From Acanthosepion pharaonis (taxonomy: Eukaryota > Mollusca > Cephalopoda > Sepiida > Sepiidae), in NCBI GenBank assembly GCA_903632075.3, contig CAHIKZ030005493.1, forward strand, positions 1,289,001 through 1,353,000: 64,000 nt of DNA. The letters run 5' to 3'. Below are positions 23,878 to 34,385 of this stretch, in pieces. The notes below the pieces were generated by a model that worked only from the letters and a program-made list of their open reading frames with translations, did not search any database and was not told the origin of the DNA. Positions within the stretch are counted from its first letter, which is position 1; each line of letters begins with the position of its first letter. Position numbers and translations under genes: made by a program.

Positions 23878-24784
23878 TACTTATATCACATATCTCATTC
23901 ATTAAGCATTTACCTTGAATGGCTCTTGAGACTTGTATTGAGAGAACTACAATAAAAAAAATATTACGTGGATTACAAGCACCTGAATATGGTCGGAGAA
24001 TACAACACACACACACATTGTGATAATTACAAAAAATATGATAATATTTATCCGACTATAAATAACAAATCAAAAGCATTTGGTAAAATATCCAGATATT
24101 GGCAATCCTTGTCAATGCTACAAAAAATCTAATGGAACAACCATTAACAGTTTCACAGTGATACAACTAAAATAAATTTTACGTTCAATAAAAACATTCC
24201 ACTATTTAAAAAAAATGCAAATCAACATTGTTTAATATTTATATATACTGATTAGTCGTTGTGGTTTTAGACCGAAATCTCACCCTTTTAGCTATGAACA
24301 ACTTAAAATCCACATGCTGTAATACGATTGGTTAATTAAAAAAAATGTTATTCACATCGTTGAATAACGATTCATTTGAGGAAAATATCTGCGTCGCTTG
24401 TGGGTTAAATACGATATGGCTGTAAAATACATGAGACAAAACTAGATTTCAAAATACATTTCTTACTGAAGTGGGATGGTGGGAATTTATCACCAACTCA
24501 TCTTCAGCTTATCTGAGTAATATATAAATGTTTCCATCGAACCTGATGAAACATATTAAGAAGTTCAAAAATCGGGAGGAGGCTACATCTTCATGGATTT
24601 GCGATTGTGTAAATATAAATGTATGGACAATGATATTTACTCGAGAAATCCATTGAAAATTAAGAAGAACAGAATTTCTTCGGGTCAGAGATAAAGGCCA
24701 GTATTCCTCACAGAATCAGTACTGTGTAAATGGATTGGAAGTAATTCTACGATTAGACGGAATAAAGTCTAGCAGGCACTAGTA
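23878..24784. other. No gene seen
   Basis: Contains a short CA run near 24005 and AT-rich sequence. No domain-bearing frame. Confidence 0.4.
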
Positions 24785-24860
24785 ATAAGGTAAGCATTAC
24801 TAGCCGAGTGGTTAGGACGTTCGTATTCTCGTCATGAGACCCAGGTTCGAATCTCACCAT
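24785..24860 (+). repeat. tRNA-like SINE head (second family)
   Basis: 'TAGCCGAGTGGTTAGGACGT' (A box) and 'CAGGTTCGAATCTCACCATG' (B box). A related head is at 25838-25912 with 'GGCCGAGGGGTTAGAACTTT' and 'TTTCGAATTTCACCATGG'. The two bracket a LINE fragment. Neither folds with confidence into a complete tRNA. Confidence 0.55.
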
Positions 24861-24874
24861 GGTCGATTTGTCAA

Positions 24875-25745
24875 GATATATTAGGCCGGCCAAAAGCTAA
24901 GCAGAGTATTACAAGACAGGAAAGCTTCGTTGGAAAAGACAAAAGAGCACCGAACACTTATGTGATATATTTCTTCCTATATGGCAATATAAAAACAGAA
25001 AGGGGTGTAAGACAAGGGTGTGTCTTCTTACCAGATTATTAAACCGATACAACGAGGCAATTCTCAGAGAACTGGAAATCCTACCAGGATTCATCATTGG
25101 TGGCCACAATCTTAAGCTATATAGATGACACAGTGCTGATAGCAGACACAAAAAGGAAACGACGAAACATCTTACAGAAGGTAGTGACAGAGAGCGAGAA
25201 GAAGGGACTAAGCCCAAACTACAAGATATAACGTATGATCATCAGCAAAAAGATCAGCCCAAAATGCAGTTTACAGGTCGGGGACACTAAAATCAAGCAG
25301 GTACAGAAATGTAGATATTTAGGAAGTGTTCTAACAGAGGACGGAAAGTGCGACACAGATCCGAAGATATATTAGGCCGGCCAAAGAGGCATTCCAGAAG
25401 CTAAGCAAAGTATTATGAGACAGGAAACAAAGAAAAGAGCACCGTACTCTTATGTGATATCTTTCTTCCTGTATGGCAGCGAATTCTGGACAATCTTCTC
25501 AAAGATAAAGAAGAGACTCGAAGCAACAGAAATATGGTTCTACAGTAGGATGCTGAGGATATAATGGGCCGAACATGTGAGTAACGACGATGTTTTGGAG
25601 AGGATTGAAACAAAGAGGAAACTTATACTTAAAATCTGGAAGAGACCGCTGAAATTTCTGGGAAACTTAATGAGGAGGGAGGGCTTGGAAAATCTGATAC
25701 TCACAGGACGGATAGAGGGACAGGGTAAATAAATGTCTATTAAAT
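24875..25745 (+). pseudogene. Broken non-LTR retrotransposon reverse transcriptase
   Basis: Plus strand, several frames. RT palm region with GVRQGC (about 25010), then ILRELEILPGFIIGG, the catalytic box YIDDTVLIAD (Y-I-D-D at 25118-25129), then SPKCSLQVGDTKIKQVQKCR and YLGSVLTEDGKCDTDP, then the thumb/C-terminal part (FFLYGSEFWT, EIWFYSRMLRI, KFLGNLMRREGLENLILTGR). A segment of the C-terminal region (about 24879-24990) is repeated in degraded form upstream, where the fingers domain should be; the same segment occurs in place at 25371-25480. Stops and frameshifts make it a pseudogene. Fragments of the same family are at 55376-55560 and 60325-60372. Confidence 0.75.
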
Positions 25746-25837
25746 ACAGAGAAGTCTATTTTATTTTTAAATGTAAAATATTGGGACGAAGCAGAACGTC
25801 GATAGCCTTTTATGCGAATTTCAAAAGCAGTATTTAG

Positions 25838-25912
25838 ATTTGTAGGCACGTGGCCGAGGGGTTAGAACTTTCGCATCCCGGTTTCGAATTTCACCATGGT
25901 TGATTTATCAGG
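25838..25912 (+). repeat. tRNA-like SINE head (second family), copy 2
   Basis: See the copy at 24785-24860; the same A-box and B-box arrangement in more degraded form, directly after the LINE fragment. Confidence 0.45.
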
Positions 25913-26439
25913 AAGGAGACTTTCTGATGATATCGGACTGAAGGGGTCGATCCCATAGTGTGGCACCTTTAGAAAGTGCCTGAAAACAATGCCACAGGTT
26001 GACCCAAGCCTTGTGAGTGAAATTGGGTAGACGGTACACTTTGGAGGGGGGCATCGATAGCTGTGCTTGCACGAAGTCACATGTTATCGTGGCTGAGGGT
26101 TTGAAGGTGCTAACCTTGTTCAAATTTTTGATCACGCTAGATAACACGCTCTTTCCCAGAAACTGTAACTAAGGTCTGCTCAGTATAGTTGCAGTATAAT
26201 CCACAGCTGGGCTCGGTGTGTGTTGAATAAACACAAATGCTCCTGAGCAAACGTCTGCAATAGGGATCGGCCAGCCTCCCTGTTAGACGGGTATCCTCAA
26301 ATACGAGTGACCAACTATACTGACATAATAGAGCCATTATATGTTTGGTTTGCTTTGATTAACGGCATATCAACATCCTTATGTTTCAGTTAAGGCGGGA
26401 ATTTCACTTGGAAGATTTGGTATTTACTATTATATCTAT
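25913..26439. other. No gene seen
   Basis: Several short minus-strand frames (25862-26337) show no recognised domain. Confidence 0.4.
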
Positions 26440-27370
26440 TGATGGAAATTTTCACTATAAAAATACATTTTTATAACTTTCATAATGTTTTGATCCCAGT
26501 TTGGGGTTCACTATTTGCCTAGATCTGAAACCCTAACAGTTGCTACTAATCAGAGTATGGGAGGACCTGGGGACAAGAGCAATTAAGAGGTGCTTCCACG
26601 ATCCTCAATAGCTCTAATCTTCCGATCGGAGGCATTGCTACCGGACGTAGTTCATTTTCATACACAGGACGAGCCATTATATGTAGAAAGTAAAATAATT
26701 GTTAAATATTTACTATAGAAATGCGTTGATATTTGGAAGTTAAGCGTGACTGATATAATTATATAACTACTGCTGTTAATATCATCTTTCACCCTTTTAT
26801 TAATATGTTTATTCACCAATACAGATTATTTGGTTTCTTTTGTTTTACGGTATACCAACCTTAATAGGTTCTTTAATGTCGACAAGATGTTTAGCTGGCA
26901 ATATTTTTCTTTTTCGAAAATGTACTGGTAGTAATAATTTTTCCAAAAAAGTATTGCTGGTATTAAAACCCATTTTTATACGTTTGGAGGTGGATTAACT
27001 ATTTGACCATTGCTGGGACCCTAACAGGTGCTACCACCCCGGGTCAGTGTGGACCTGGGAATACCAACAATTAAGAGCTGGTTTCACGCTCCTCAAAACC
27101 TCTTGATGAAAGGTCTTGCTGTCGGATGTAGTTTATCGGGATACCCAGGAGGGGAATGTAGTTTATCGTCCATGCCCAGGGCGGAGATGTAGTTTATCGT
27201 CATACCCAGGAGAGGATTATAGCTTATCATCTTACCCAGGACGGGAATATAGCTTATCAACATGCCCAGGGTAGGGATGTAGTTTATCGTCCTACCCAGG
27301 AGGGGAATATAGCTTATTGTTATGCCCAGGGCGATGATGTAGCTTATCGTCGTACACAGGACTGACCAAT
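26440..27370 (+). repeat. Dispersed repeat family A, copies 3a and 3b, with minisatellite
   Basis: A partial copy (26440-26680, 'ACTTTCATAATGTTTTGATC', 'AACAGTTGCTACTAATC', 'CAATTAAGAGGTGCTTCCAC') is followed by a fuller copy (26840-27370: 'ACGGTATACCAACCTTAATA', 'ACAGGTGCTACCACCCCG', 'CAATTAAGAGCTGGTTTCAC') ending in eight 30 bp units from 27131 (core GTTTATCGTC.TACCCAGGA). Unit sequence differs from copy 2, so the arrays have evolved separately. The 104-codon minus-strand frame across the array is a by-product of the period. Confidence 0.8.
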
Positions 27371-27736
27371 ACAGTAACATCAACAGTAACTGAAAATTGT
27401 GAATCATTTTACAGTAGTTCCTCTCAACTTCTTAAATAATTTCCTATTTTTTTTTCGCTATTTTATTTCTTCCAACTTGATGTCCATTGGAAACTGCTTC
27501 ATTTGTTCCAGTACTGATCGACAACAACAATCACTTCTACGTTCCCCATTTCTTTTTTTAACTCTTTTTCAAAGTTTCAATATTTAGACATCTTTTCATT
27601 GTTTCATAAGAGAATAATACCTGTAGGGGGGGATATTTAAAGAGGCAATTAAAAATAGAATTACACAAGAGATAAGATGATATAGGTGTAAAAAGGACAT
27701 CTGAAATGAGAAACCGATTCCATATTAATATCAGCC
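27371..27736. other. No gene seen
   Basis: No recognised feature; short frames on both strands lack domains. Confidence 0.4.
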
Positions 27737-28845
27737 AAGAGAAGTACAAAACCAGTACATTGCAAAGTAATAAATGTGCATCAATCTAAAAGAAATATTA
27801 CCAGTCATATCATAAGCGAATATAGCAAGTAAGAAAGTAGACATGATTGGGTAGCAAGGGCGGTTTCATGGGAATTACCAAAACAGTTTTGATGACGATG
27901 CATAATTATATGCGCAAAGCAGGAGTTTTCCTAGAGAATAAATAAAATGTACTTTTTTTCTTTGAAACCTTGAAATTCAAACAGGCAAGATCTTGTAAAA
28001 TCCGAACATTTTGTTTTCTTAATCATACCAAACAAGGCGATGAAAGCCACTGAGATTCAAGGGGTTACTGAGAGTTAAAGAAAAAGGGATGAAAATAAAA
28101 GAACTGATTTCAAGGAGGCAGGAGGTGACGATTGACATTCCATTTAAATTTTGAATCTCGTAGTTGATAGAAAAGATGGAAGTCGGAGGGGAATTCCACA
28201 AGCAAGAAGTGCGTTCAGTTAAGAGAAGTACAAAACTAGAACAGAGAGAATATTGCAAAAGAATAAATGTCCGTCAATCTAAAAGAAATATTACCAGTCA
28301 TAGCAAGTATGAAAGTAAATATGACTGGGTAGCAAGGGAGATCTCATGGGAATTAGCAAAACAATTTTGGTGACTATGCATAATCATATACACAAAGCAA
28401 GGGTTTTCCTAGGGAATAAATAAAATGTACGTTTTTCTTTGAAACATCAAACAAAAGGCAAGTTCTTGTAAAAGAGTATCGTTTCAAAAAACCACTGAGT
28501 AAAACCTAGGAAGCAACAAAGTTGGAAAAATATTTGAACTTTGTCCAGAAATTGATAAACATGTGTGGTGAGGAACAGAAATGAATTCATGGTGGGCTTA
28601 GAAATGTGACAAATAGACGACTTGAAAATCCGAACATTATGTTTTTTTTAATCATTCCAAGAAAGGCGATAAAACCCCTAAGATTCAAAGGGTTACCGAG
28701 AATGTGAGAAACAGAGAGGAAAATAAAAGAACTGCTTTTAAGGAGGCAGAAAGTGACGATTGGCATTCCATTTAAATTTTAAACCTCGGAGTTGATAGAA
28801 AAGTTGAAAGCCGGGGGAAAGCTTCACCAACAAGAAGCGCGAGAA
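27737..28845 (-). repeat. Tandemly duplicated LINE 3' end
   Basis: Two head-to-tail units, about 27737-28222 and 28223-28845, share long blocks ('AGAAATATTACCAGTCATA', 'GTTTTCCTAG.GAATAAATAA', 'AAATCCGAACATT', 'GAGGCAG..AGTGACGATTG', 'CCATTTAAATTTT'). The second unit has an extra insertion of about 120 bp. The minus strand of the segment before each unit end (28200-28120, 28830-28750) reads like the C-terminal tail of a LINE ORF2 (CLWNSPPTSIF pattern; compare QWNSLPIICFPES at 54800-54900). Confidence 0.55.
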
Positions 28846-29596
28846 GCGAAACTATAAGCGTAGAACATCTATTCAAGTATTTTAACTATCTTATTATTAT
28901 TATCAAGAAATTAATGTCAGTATGGTAAACAAAATTTTGTTGACGACATCCTAGCGTTTTTAGCGTTTTTAGCCGCAGCGCGAAACAAAGAATTCTAAGG
29001 CGAGAGACATGTATCACCAGATACAATAAAATTCTTATCAGAATTAGAATGGAAAAAAAAATAATTGATTTTTTTTCCTTACTTGTTCTCATATGAATTT
29101 GCTTAGCACAACAATTCAAATTTCTTTCATTCCAGGAACCACCATTATTCTGCTAATCGATCGTCAACTTCACCTCAATCATATTCCCACCTCCGTCATC
29201 GATACAACTATTCATCTTCTCGCACTTCAAGTTCTCCGATGCCGATTTCAACATTGACAAGATTTCTGCTTCATATTTTTAAATGAGTAACCGGAGAAAA
29301 GTATTTTTTATATCTATAAAGAAAATAAAAAACTTCTCAACAATTTATCCATTGAATGCCAAATAGAATTTAGAAATATTTAGAATTCAATAACTTTATA
29401 TAATGCAATATTAAATATAGGACACACACACACACATACACACGCACGCATGGCCACCCATACGCTCACAAACAACTTGACAGGCCCGAACACATACATA
29501 CATACATATAAACATACATACATGCATACATATATACATACATTGTGGTTGCCAACTCGTGTCCGGCCATTACTATATATCTTTTTGGAAAAATAT
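28846..29596. other. No gene seen
   Basis: AT-rich; CA-type microsatellites at 29421-29445 and CATA/TACA repeats at 29490-29545. No coding evidence. Confidence 0.4.
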
Positions 29597-29827
29597 CTAC
29601 TGATGTGCTGAACGAATGTGGCTCTTTAGCCCAGCAAAGGACCTATATACTCTGGCACAAACAGGGCATTTAAGAGATCCATCAGCGGGTGGTACATTAT
29701 CATACAATTTAAAATGTCGCATGAAACCGCTTCTGGGCCCGCATATCTTACCACAAATGTCACATTTCAATTCCTGGACGTCTACGGTTTCATACTCAAT
29801 TGCCACCTTCCGTCGATACGCTCTCAA
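29597..29827 (-). pseudogene. Two-finger C2H2 zinc-finger fragment
   Basis: A 76-codon minus-strand frame. Finger 1 (CDICGKICGPRSGFMRHF) has both cysteines and the first histidine, but the second histidine is lost (LYDN follows). Finger 2 (CPVCARVYRSFAGLKSHIRS then AH) is a complete C-X2-C-X12-H-X4-H. A similar orphan finger lies at 63694-63759. The frame has no promoter or exon context and sits among transposon relics, so it could be the C-terminal finger region of a mobile-element ORF or a pseudogene piece of a zinc-finger gene. The start Met at 29827 is only the first in frame. Confidence 0.5.
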
Positions 29828-29862
29828 TTGACTCCTTAGATCAGCGTCGAAGTGATAGAAAC

Positions 29863-30237
29863 AATTAGGAGGATTTTAGATAATCATAGTTAATAATCCT
29901 AATTATTTCTATCACGTGTATATTCTTGCTTGAACCGGCTTCTAATGCTCTGGACTGAGTGGCTTGGAGATGGTAGTCGTAGCTCGTGGAGGCACAGTCC
30001 TCATGGGTAAAGAGAAAATGTGATCGAGCGGCGCTATATCGAGTTTAATTCGTTTCCTCTTCGTCACCGAGGCCCGTTGGTACAGTTGGTATGGCATTTG
30101 TTCGGGTTTCAATTCTCAGTAGTGGATGCGCCCTGCTGATGAGTCCCAAATATAGAACGAAACGGTGCTTTCTGCATTCTGTTGAGTTTTCTTCTAGACT
30201 CGATGAATTACTTAATTATGATTATCTCAAATCCTCC

Positions 30238-30242
<5 letters not shown>
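29863..30242. mobile_element. 380 bp TIR element enclosing a hammerhead-like core
   Basis: Terminal inverted repeats of about 31 bp (29863-29893 and 30212-30242; outer sequence AATTAGGAGGATTT, two mismatches in the next 15 bp). The interior has no long frame. A plus-strand hammerhead-like core sits at 30120-30180. The right end abuts a TA microsatellite, so the target duplication is unclear (TA or TTA possible). The TIRs fit a MITE; carrying a ribozyme-like motif would be unusual. Confidence 0.6.
30120..30180 (+). ncRNA. Hammerhead-ribozyme-like motif, near-consensus spacing
   Basis: CTGATGA at 30136-30142 is followed directly by GTCCCAAATA (the sequence known from Penelope-type hammerheads), a stem II 3' strand that reads GAAC where GGAC would be expected, and GAAA at 30159-30162. 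Outer strings GGATGC (from 30124) and GCATTC can pair as distal stem I. The stem II mismatch and the unclear NUH triplet suggest a decayed copy. Confidence 0.55.

Positions 30243-30285
<43 letters not shown>
30243..30285. repeat. (TA)n microsatellite
   Basis: About 40 bases of TA. Confidence 0.95.
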
Positions 30286-30286
<1 letters not shown>

Positions 30287-30439
30287 GTCAACTTTCTCAT
30301 TTTAATTCCATTAAACAATATTTCTTAGGAAAACATAGCCATGTACATAATGTTAAAGAGAAATTAGTTGATAATATAATAAAAGACATAATAAAAAGAA
30401 CATTCAGATATTGGAGGCCATCTACATTAAAACATCTGG

Positions 30440-30835
30440 TAACAGGATTCTGTGCGATGCCACACATGCAGGAGAACTCAGTCATAGTTGCCAGACAATT
30501 TCTGCGACCACATCACCCCTTTCATTTGGTCACCTAACTCCCCAAAATATAACACCCTTGATTATTATGTGTTGGTCGCAGTTGAACTGAAGGCAAGGAT
30601 TATGGCAACATTCGCCAACTTAAAAAAGGAGAAATTCCAAGAGTTGCAGGAGATTCCGAAGTCATCTTGAGTCCGTGGTTCAACTCAATGGCGATTTTAT
30701 TGAATAAATTTAATCATTTAGTATATCAAGTTATTTTATGTGTAATTTTTGTAAATATATCTGTTAAATTGAGTTGTTAGTGTTATTTTCATTTTTTCGT
30801 AACTTAGACGACATTTTATCCATTGCACCCTCTAC
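30440..30835 (+). pseudogene. Mariner-like transposase 3' fragment (family M), copy 1
   Basis: Frame 30488-30670 encodes DNFCDHITPFIWSPNSPKYN followed by TLDYYV, the region after the second catalytic Asp of Tc1/mariner (IS630-type) transposases, then LKARIMATFANLKKE. The 3' terminus reads GACGACATTTTATCCATTGC then ACCCT, matching the inverted terminal repeat of the more complete copy at 55954-56804. The first two-thirds of the gene are missing. Confidence 0.75.
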
Positions 30836-30852
30836 ACTCACGCACGCACACG

Positions 30853-30885
<33 letters not shown>

Positions 30886-30894
30886 GTATGTATA
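30836..30894. repeat. (CA)n-(TA)n microsatellite
   Basis: Short CA run (30840-30870) followed by TA/GTATGTA sequence. Confidence 0.9.
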
Positions 30895-31188
30895 TAATTG
30901 TAAAATGAAATCAAAAGTTAACACTTATGCTAACCGAACACATGTGTGCTTCGTATTTCGCCTACAATAACTTATGGTATTCTCCTAACGTATTTTCTCA
31001 TTGAGTCAGGTTATTAACAATTTCTTAATAACGGGCGAGTCTATTGTTAGGCACATAAAAATTGACAATAAAAATCTCATTTTTCATTTTAAAGAATAAT
31101 ATTGACTTTTTTCGTTTTCCCTTTTGAGAGATTTAGCCATTCTGTAATTTATCCACTTACAATGTCGTTTTGTTCGTAGCAAAATCAG
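30895..31188 (+). repeat. Dispersed repeat family G, copy 1
   Basis: About 290 bp with roughly 85-90% identity by eye to 47353-47647 (blocks 'ATTGTAAAATGAAATCAAAA', 'ACGGGCGAGTCTATTGTTAG', 'GAGAGATTTAGCCATTCTGT'). Both copies start right after a TA microsatellite and end with 'GTAGCAAAAT'. No terminal repeats or coding capacity seen; class unknown. Confidence 0.8.
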
Positions 31189-31432
31189 ACTGCACCCCCC
31201 TTGATTATTATGTATGGGGCGCAGTTGAGCAACAAAACTCCTTATAACACCAAAGAGGAACTGAAGGCAAGGATAATGGCAGCATTCACCAACTTAAACA
31301 AGGAGACCATCCAAAAGAGTTGCTTTTTAGTATTTCAAGATATTTTTATGTTATTTTGGTAAATATAGCTGTTAAAATGAAATGTTATTTTCATTTTTGT
31401 GTCATTTAGATGACAATTTATCCATTGCATCC
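31189..31432 (+). pseudogene. Mariner-like fragment (family M), copy 2
   Basis: Starts inside the DYYVWGAVE region (TTGATTATTATGTATGGGGC), continues with AACACCAAAGAGGAACTGAA / GGCAAGGATAATGGCAGCAT, and ends at a degraded terminus 'GACAATTTATCCATTGCATC'. It is fused directly to the end of repeat family G. Confidence 0.7.
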
Positions 31433-31695
31433 ATAAGGAGTTTTTACAACGCAAAATTCGCCCTCCCAATTCTCATTCTGCTTTCATTGTTATCCCATTC
31501 ATCATAACCATTTCAAATTTAACCCTCTACCTTAAGCGGCTCTCAAGCCTTGTCTAACGTGAAATTTCTTAAAAATAAAAGAATTGTTTACGCTTATTGA
31601 CAGGAAAAGTCATATAATAATATTAAGGAGGAATAAATTGAAAAATACTGGAGAGATGTGGTAGAGGAAAGAAAAAAGTAATACCAGGTGAACGG

Positions 31696-31746
<51 letters not shown>

Positions 31747-32946
31747 AATATGTATATACAGAAAGGTGAATAAGATGGAGACGAAAAAAAGACTTTGACA
31801 TGCTTAGTATCTAGATATATAGTGACAAAAAGTAAAGATTTGAAAGTAGGTAAGAATCGAAAGACGTTAAAATTGCGAGCAATAGAGGTAAATTAAACGA
31901 GAAGACATTAGAAAATATTTGTGCATTCCTTGTTACCTTTTTGCATATAAAACTAATCCATTTCTGAAAAGTCATTGTTGTATTCAGCATTCTTTTGGAC
32001 GATTAGAATACTTCTTTAAAGAAACTAATTCATGCATGGACAAGATTTGCATAAAACATAAACGGGTTACGAAAACTGTTAGGACAAAATGTAAAGCAAA
32101 TGGGAGAAAAATAATGATATGCGGTAACTTTAGTGGTTAACACCCGTGAAATTTGCATTGGTGCTGTTAGTAATTTTAGTATTATGATTAATGAATCAAT
32201 CTCCAACGCACTTTGGCAAAATATGCGTTGTTGAGGTGAACATTTGAAGCCGATACGGTATTGCAGGAATGACGCACATGTGCGTTTTATCCTTTTCTCG
32301 CCTGCCATAATGGGACTTTGAAAGCTCACCAAATCGCAATCAATATTCAATCAAGTCTCTCGGCTTCGTGTACAGCCGGCTTTGTGCATTTTTCTCTGTT
32401 TCATTATTTATACATCTTGTCTCTCGTTAGTGGCTTCAAATTATGGATCAACGTTCCAATGCGTCCTTTTTTCGATCCTTTTTTTTTCACCTTTATCCTT
32501 TTGTTTATTCGGCCATTTGTACATACGGGTGCTTGTACAATACCAATGCACATGATATTGTGTGTGTATGACCGAGCACGCGCGTTTTTTCGCACTCAAA
32601 AAAAGGGAATAGTCGGAGTAAACGATGGCTTATCGTTTTCTTTTTTCTTTTTTTTTGTTGTTTTTTTTTTACTTTAGGGGCTAACGAGATGGTCAAACGC
32701 TAGAAAAGTCCTCGGGTAGATTAATTCTGGGTTCTATTTATTTTCGGCATGAATTCTTGACTTGCTTCTTTAGCTTGTCGCCTTTTATGAAACGGATTCT
32801 GTTTTTTAACCCTTCCACAGTTTCAACCCAGGACTTTGAAGAATTTGACTACGAACATAAATTATGACCAACCTCTTCAAGTTCTTTTTCCCCGAACATT
32901 AACAGTTCGCAAATATGTTATAATTTGCTAACGTGTCTGCTTGTAG

Positions 32947-32980
<34 letters not shown>

Positions 32981-33100
32981 TGTGAAATGAAGTAACTCCG
33001 ACAATTATTTTAATATATTTTCTGTTTATACGTTATTTCTGAAAAATATAAATATTTAAGTAAATGCTCTGTTTATAATAAACAGTATTAACAACATTTA
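31433..33100. other. No gene seen
   Basis: (TA)n at 31700-31745 and (GT)n at 32950-32980. The frames at 31919-32140, 32030-32350 and 32318-32677 are open, but contain no recognised domain and include low-complexity Phe runs. Confidence 0.4.
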
Positions 33101-33117
33101 CCGGCCTGAATGTCCAA

Positions 33118-33215
33118 GAAATTTCATAGAAAATATGTGTCCTCCGACAGGAATCGAACCTGTATTCTATATGGAACCGTCATGTAGCCTGACGTGATAT
33201 ACCATTTGTCTACAG
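33118..33215 (-). repeat. tRNA-like SINE fragment
   Basis: Minus strand: 'TAGACAAATGGTATATCACG' (A-box area) and 'CAGGTTCGATTCCTGTCGG' (B box) separated by tRNA-like distance. The acceptor stem cannot be closed, so I treat it as a SINE head and not a tRNA gene. Confidence 0.5.
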
Positions 33216-33286
33216 AGAAAGCGTCTGGTTAGCAAGGTCAAATTACTTTTTTTTAACAACAAATTTGCCATTTTTTATCTACTAAC

Positions 33287-34385
33287 TTTCTAATTTTATC
33301 GATTTTATCTACTAACTTTAAAATCGATAAAATTAGAAAGATATTATATAGAGAATGTAAATACCTGAACTTAAAAATTACTGTAAGCACTAAATTGAAA
33401 AAAGTGAACTTCCTTGATATAACAGTATATCTAATGAAAAATATATACATACCTTATAAAAACCCAATACTAATTCTTTGTATATACACCCTAAATCTAA
33501 TCATCCTCCATCTATAATTAAGTATATACCTTTATCTATCGAAAAAAGAATAAGTACAAATTCAGCAAATGAGAAGATTTTCTATGAACATATTAATTTC
33601 CATAATAAAGCTCTAAAAGATAGTGGCTACAAAAACCCAAAACTAACTTACATAAAAAATGAAAATGGAAAGCATAGAAAAAACAGATGTAGTAAAATAA
33701 GTTGGTATACACCTCCATACAACCAAATAGATAAGAATAAATTAGGACAAAATTTCCTTCCTTAATTGTTAAACATTTTCCTAAATATAGTAAACACAGT
33801 ACTATTTTCAATAAAAATATCCTAAATCAAGTTACAGTTGTACTGAAAACGTAGGAAAAATTATTAAGAAACATAATGTTAATATCTTGAATAAACACTT
33901 AGTCAAAGACCAAAGAAATTTAGACAGTATAAAAATAAAGAGATGAAGATAAACAAAAATTATGTAACTGCAGAAATCCTCATAACTGTCCTCTAAAAAA
34001 ATAAATGTCGCAAGCAATCATTAGTATACAAATTCAAGATTTCATTTATTGAGGATCCAAACAACGAAAAAGTCTATATTGGATGCACTAGGCATGAGTT
34101 CAAAAAAAGATTCAATCTACATCAAAGTTCTTTTAGGATAAATAAATACCGGAATCAGACGTCCCTATCGAAATATTTCTGGCACTTAAAAGAAATCAAT
34201 AAAATACCTACAGTAAAATGGAAATTAATAAGAAAAACTAGAATATATAGGTCATTAAATGACCCATATCGTTTGTGTATACATGAGAAACTATATATTA
34301 CTAGGTTTATAAAAAATAAAAATTTACTGAATCAAAGAAATGAAATAGCTATTCTATCCGACATTGTCAAAAATGTTCATTAAAT
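33287..34385 (+). pseudogene. Penelope-like element, 3' half with GIY-YIG endonuclease
   Basis: Plus strand, several frames. RT C-terminal part: STKLKKVNFLDITVYLM (about 33390), then KSNHPPSIIKYIPLSIEKRI and the frame to 33765 (STNSANEKIFYEHINF, NRCSKISWYTPPYN). Linker: LCNCRNPHNCPL (about 33957), a conserved Cys-rich motif of Penelope-like elements. GIY-YIG-type domain from about 34040: SFIEDPNNEKVYIGCTRH, EFKKRF, then KYFWHLKE and a basic tail ending with a stop at 34381-34383. The RT palm and everything upstream are absent: the copy is 5'-truncated, as is usual for these elements. Stops and frameshifts make it non-functional. Near 33287-33330 the break is marked by a hairpin and a duplicated ATCTACTAACTTT. 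Confidence 0.8.

Noticed and set aside
24785..24860. tRNA gene (also 23582, 33118, 51058)
   Set aside because: A and B boxes are present but acceptor stems do not close, and the strings are followed by SINE bodies or occur in multiple degraded copies.
32318..32677. 119-codon frame as a membrane protein gene
   Set aside because: Ends in a T-rich low-complexity run, has no recognisable domain and an overlapping antisense frame of similar length.
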